From Methylobacterium symbioticum (GTDB lineage Bacteria; Pseudomonadota; Alphaproteobacteria; Rhizobiales; Beijerinckiaceae), in NCBI RefSeq assembly GCF_902141845.1, contig NZ_CABFPH010000012.1, forward strand, positions 1 to 64,000: 64,000 nt of DNA, in the 5' to 3' direction. Under the pieces are notes generated by a model. It was not told where the DNA came from and ran no database searches. It saw only the letters and a list, made by a program, of their open reading frames with translations. A program made the position numbers and the translations under genes. Of this stretch, positions 63,559-64,000 are shown piece after piece. Within the stretch, counting starts at the first letter, position 1, and the number at the start of each line of letters is the position of its first letter.

Positions 63559-64000
63559 TCAGGCGGATCGCCGCTCCAGCCGGAACGGCGGTGCGTGCAC
63601 GGGCTGCGTCGTCACGACGGCGAGCGGGAGAACCGGGCCGTCCTCGGCCAGGGCGATGCGGTAGCGCCCGACGATGCGCGCCAGCGCCAGCACCGCCTCC
63701 GTCAGGGCGAACTGCGCCCCGATGCAGACCCGCGGCCCGACCCCGAAGGGCAGGTAGGCGTAGCGCGGCACGGCGGGGGCGCCCGGCAGGAACCGGGCCG
63801 GGTCGAAGGCGTCCGGGTTCGGCCAGAGCCGGCGATGCCGGTGCAGGACCCAGGGCGGAATCATCACGATGTCGCCCGCCGCGACCGCGTGGCCGGCGAT
63901 GGTGTCGGCCTGGAGCGCCCGGCGCACGATCAGGAAGGCGGGCGGGTAGAGGCGCAGCGTCTCGTCCACCACCGCCCGCGTCAGCGGCAGCCGGCCGTCT
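63559..64000 (-). CDS. Cytochrome P450, C-terminal part
   Basis: The frame enters from the right edge, so only about the last 147 residues are present. ExxR is seen in VVDETLRLYPPAFLIVRRAL, the meander region in LWPNPDAFDPARFLPGAP, and the haem-binding Cys loop in PFGVGPRVCIGAQFALTEAV. A catalytic monooxygenase is expected; the substrate cannot be inferred. It converges on minE and ends with a short basic tail (FRLERRSA). Confidence 0.9.
   Translation of the reverse strand, partial: DGRLPLTRAVVDETLRLYPPAFLIVRRALQADTIAGHAVAAGDIVMIPPWVLHRHRRLWPNPDAFDPARFLPGAPAVPRYAYLPFGVGPRVCIGAQFALTEAVLALARIVGRYRIALAEDGPVLPLAVVTTQPVHAPPFRLERRSA

Overview
The window is GC-rich (about 70% by eye), gene-dense alphaproteobacterial chromosome. 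Gene content points to Methylobacterium/Methylorubrum, close to M. extorquens: fdh4A-fdh4B (the fourth formate dehydrogenase of that species), a malyl-CoA thioesterase of the ethylmalonyl-CoA pathway, CcrM, the split F0 operon atpI-B-E-F'-F, and an lptF-lptG-lptD-pdxA-rsmA cluster divergent from pepA. The organism call is inference from families and gene order. No rRNA, tRNA, CRISPR array or intact insertion sequence was seen.

Layout. 1-9.4 kb: a partial glycine-zipper protein, mcl2, an ftrA-type regulator divergent from a rhodanese, fdh4AB, pyrD with a DUF952 partner, a LexA-like S24 regulator and a PAS histidine kinase. 9.6-19.6 kb: a Tim44-like protein, then the LPS-export/outer-membrane cluster on the minus strand (rsmA, pdxA, lptD, lptG, lptF) and divergent pepA. 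surA, usually found between lptD and pdxA, is absent; a large inverted repeat occupies the gap. 19.6-33.2 kb: a decayed MetX-like hydrolase, a membrane protein, fadD, msrP, a LysR regulator, trxB, an ELM1-like protein, greA and carB. GC and third-position usage drop inside the 3' third of pepA and recover inside the 3' quarter of carB, so the whole segment looks like a recombinational replacement. 33.7-35.3 kb: acpP-fabF.

35.3-36.75 kb is the most foreign-looking piece: an AT-rich island (hand-counted 60-base samples of 25-43% GC) with two tightly coupled genes, a DUF5343 protein and a Swt1-type HEPN protein with an intact Rx4H RNase motif. It is the best candidate in the window for an undescribed defence or toxin-antitoxin system. 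The Shine-Dalgarno of its first gene lies in a perfect 7-bp hairpin.

36.8-49 kb: a YidB-like protein, a NarL-type response regulator, small membrane and secreted proteins, an OmpA-like protein with an internal low-complexity insert, an ABC-F ATPase, a PHA-system protein, RlpA, ccrM, mutY, a DUF721 protein and a DsbA-like thioredoxin. 49-52 kb: the F0 ATP synthase operon behind a near-consensus promoter, with a 13-bp hairpin after atpE. 52-58.2 kb: a two-gene ABC-2 exporter, typA, and an iron-related DUF3649-PepSY-DUF3325 operon. 58.5-64 kb: a chemoreceptor, a Min operon with two tandem, diverged minC genes before minD-minE, and the C-terminal part of a cytochrome P450.
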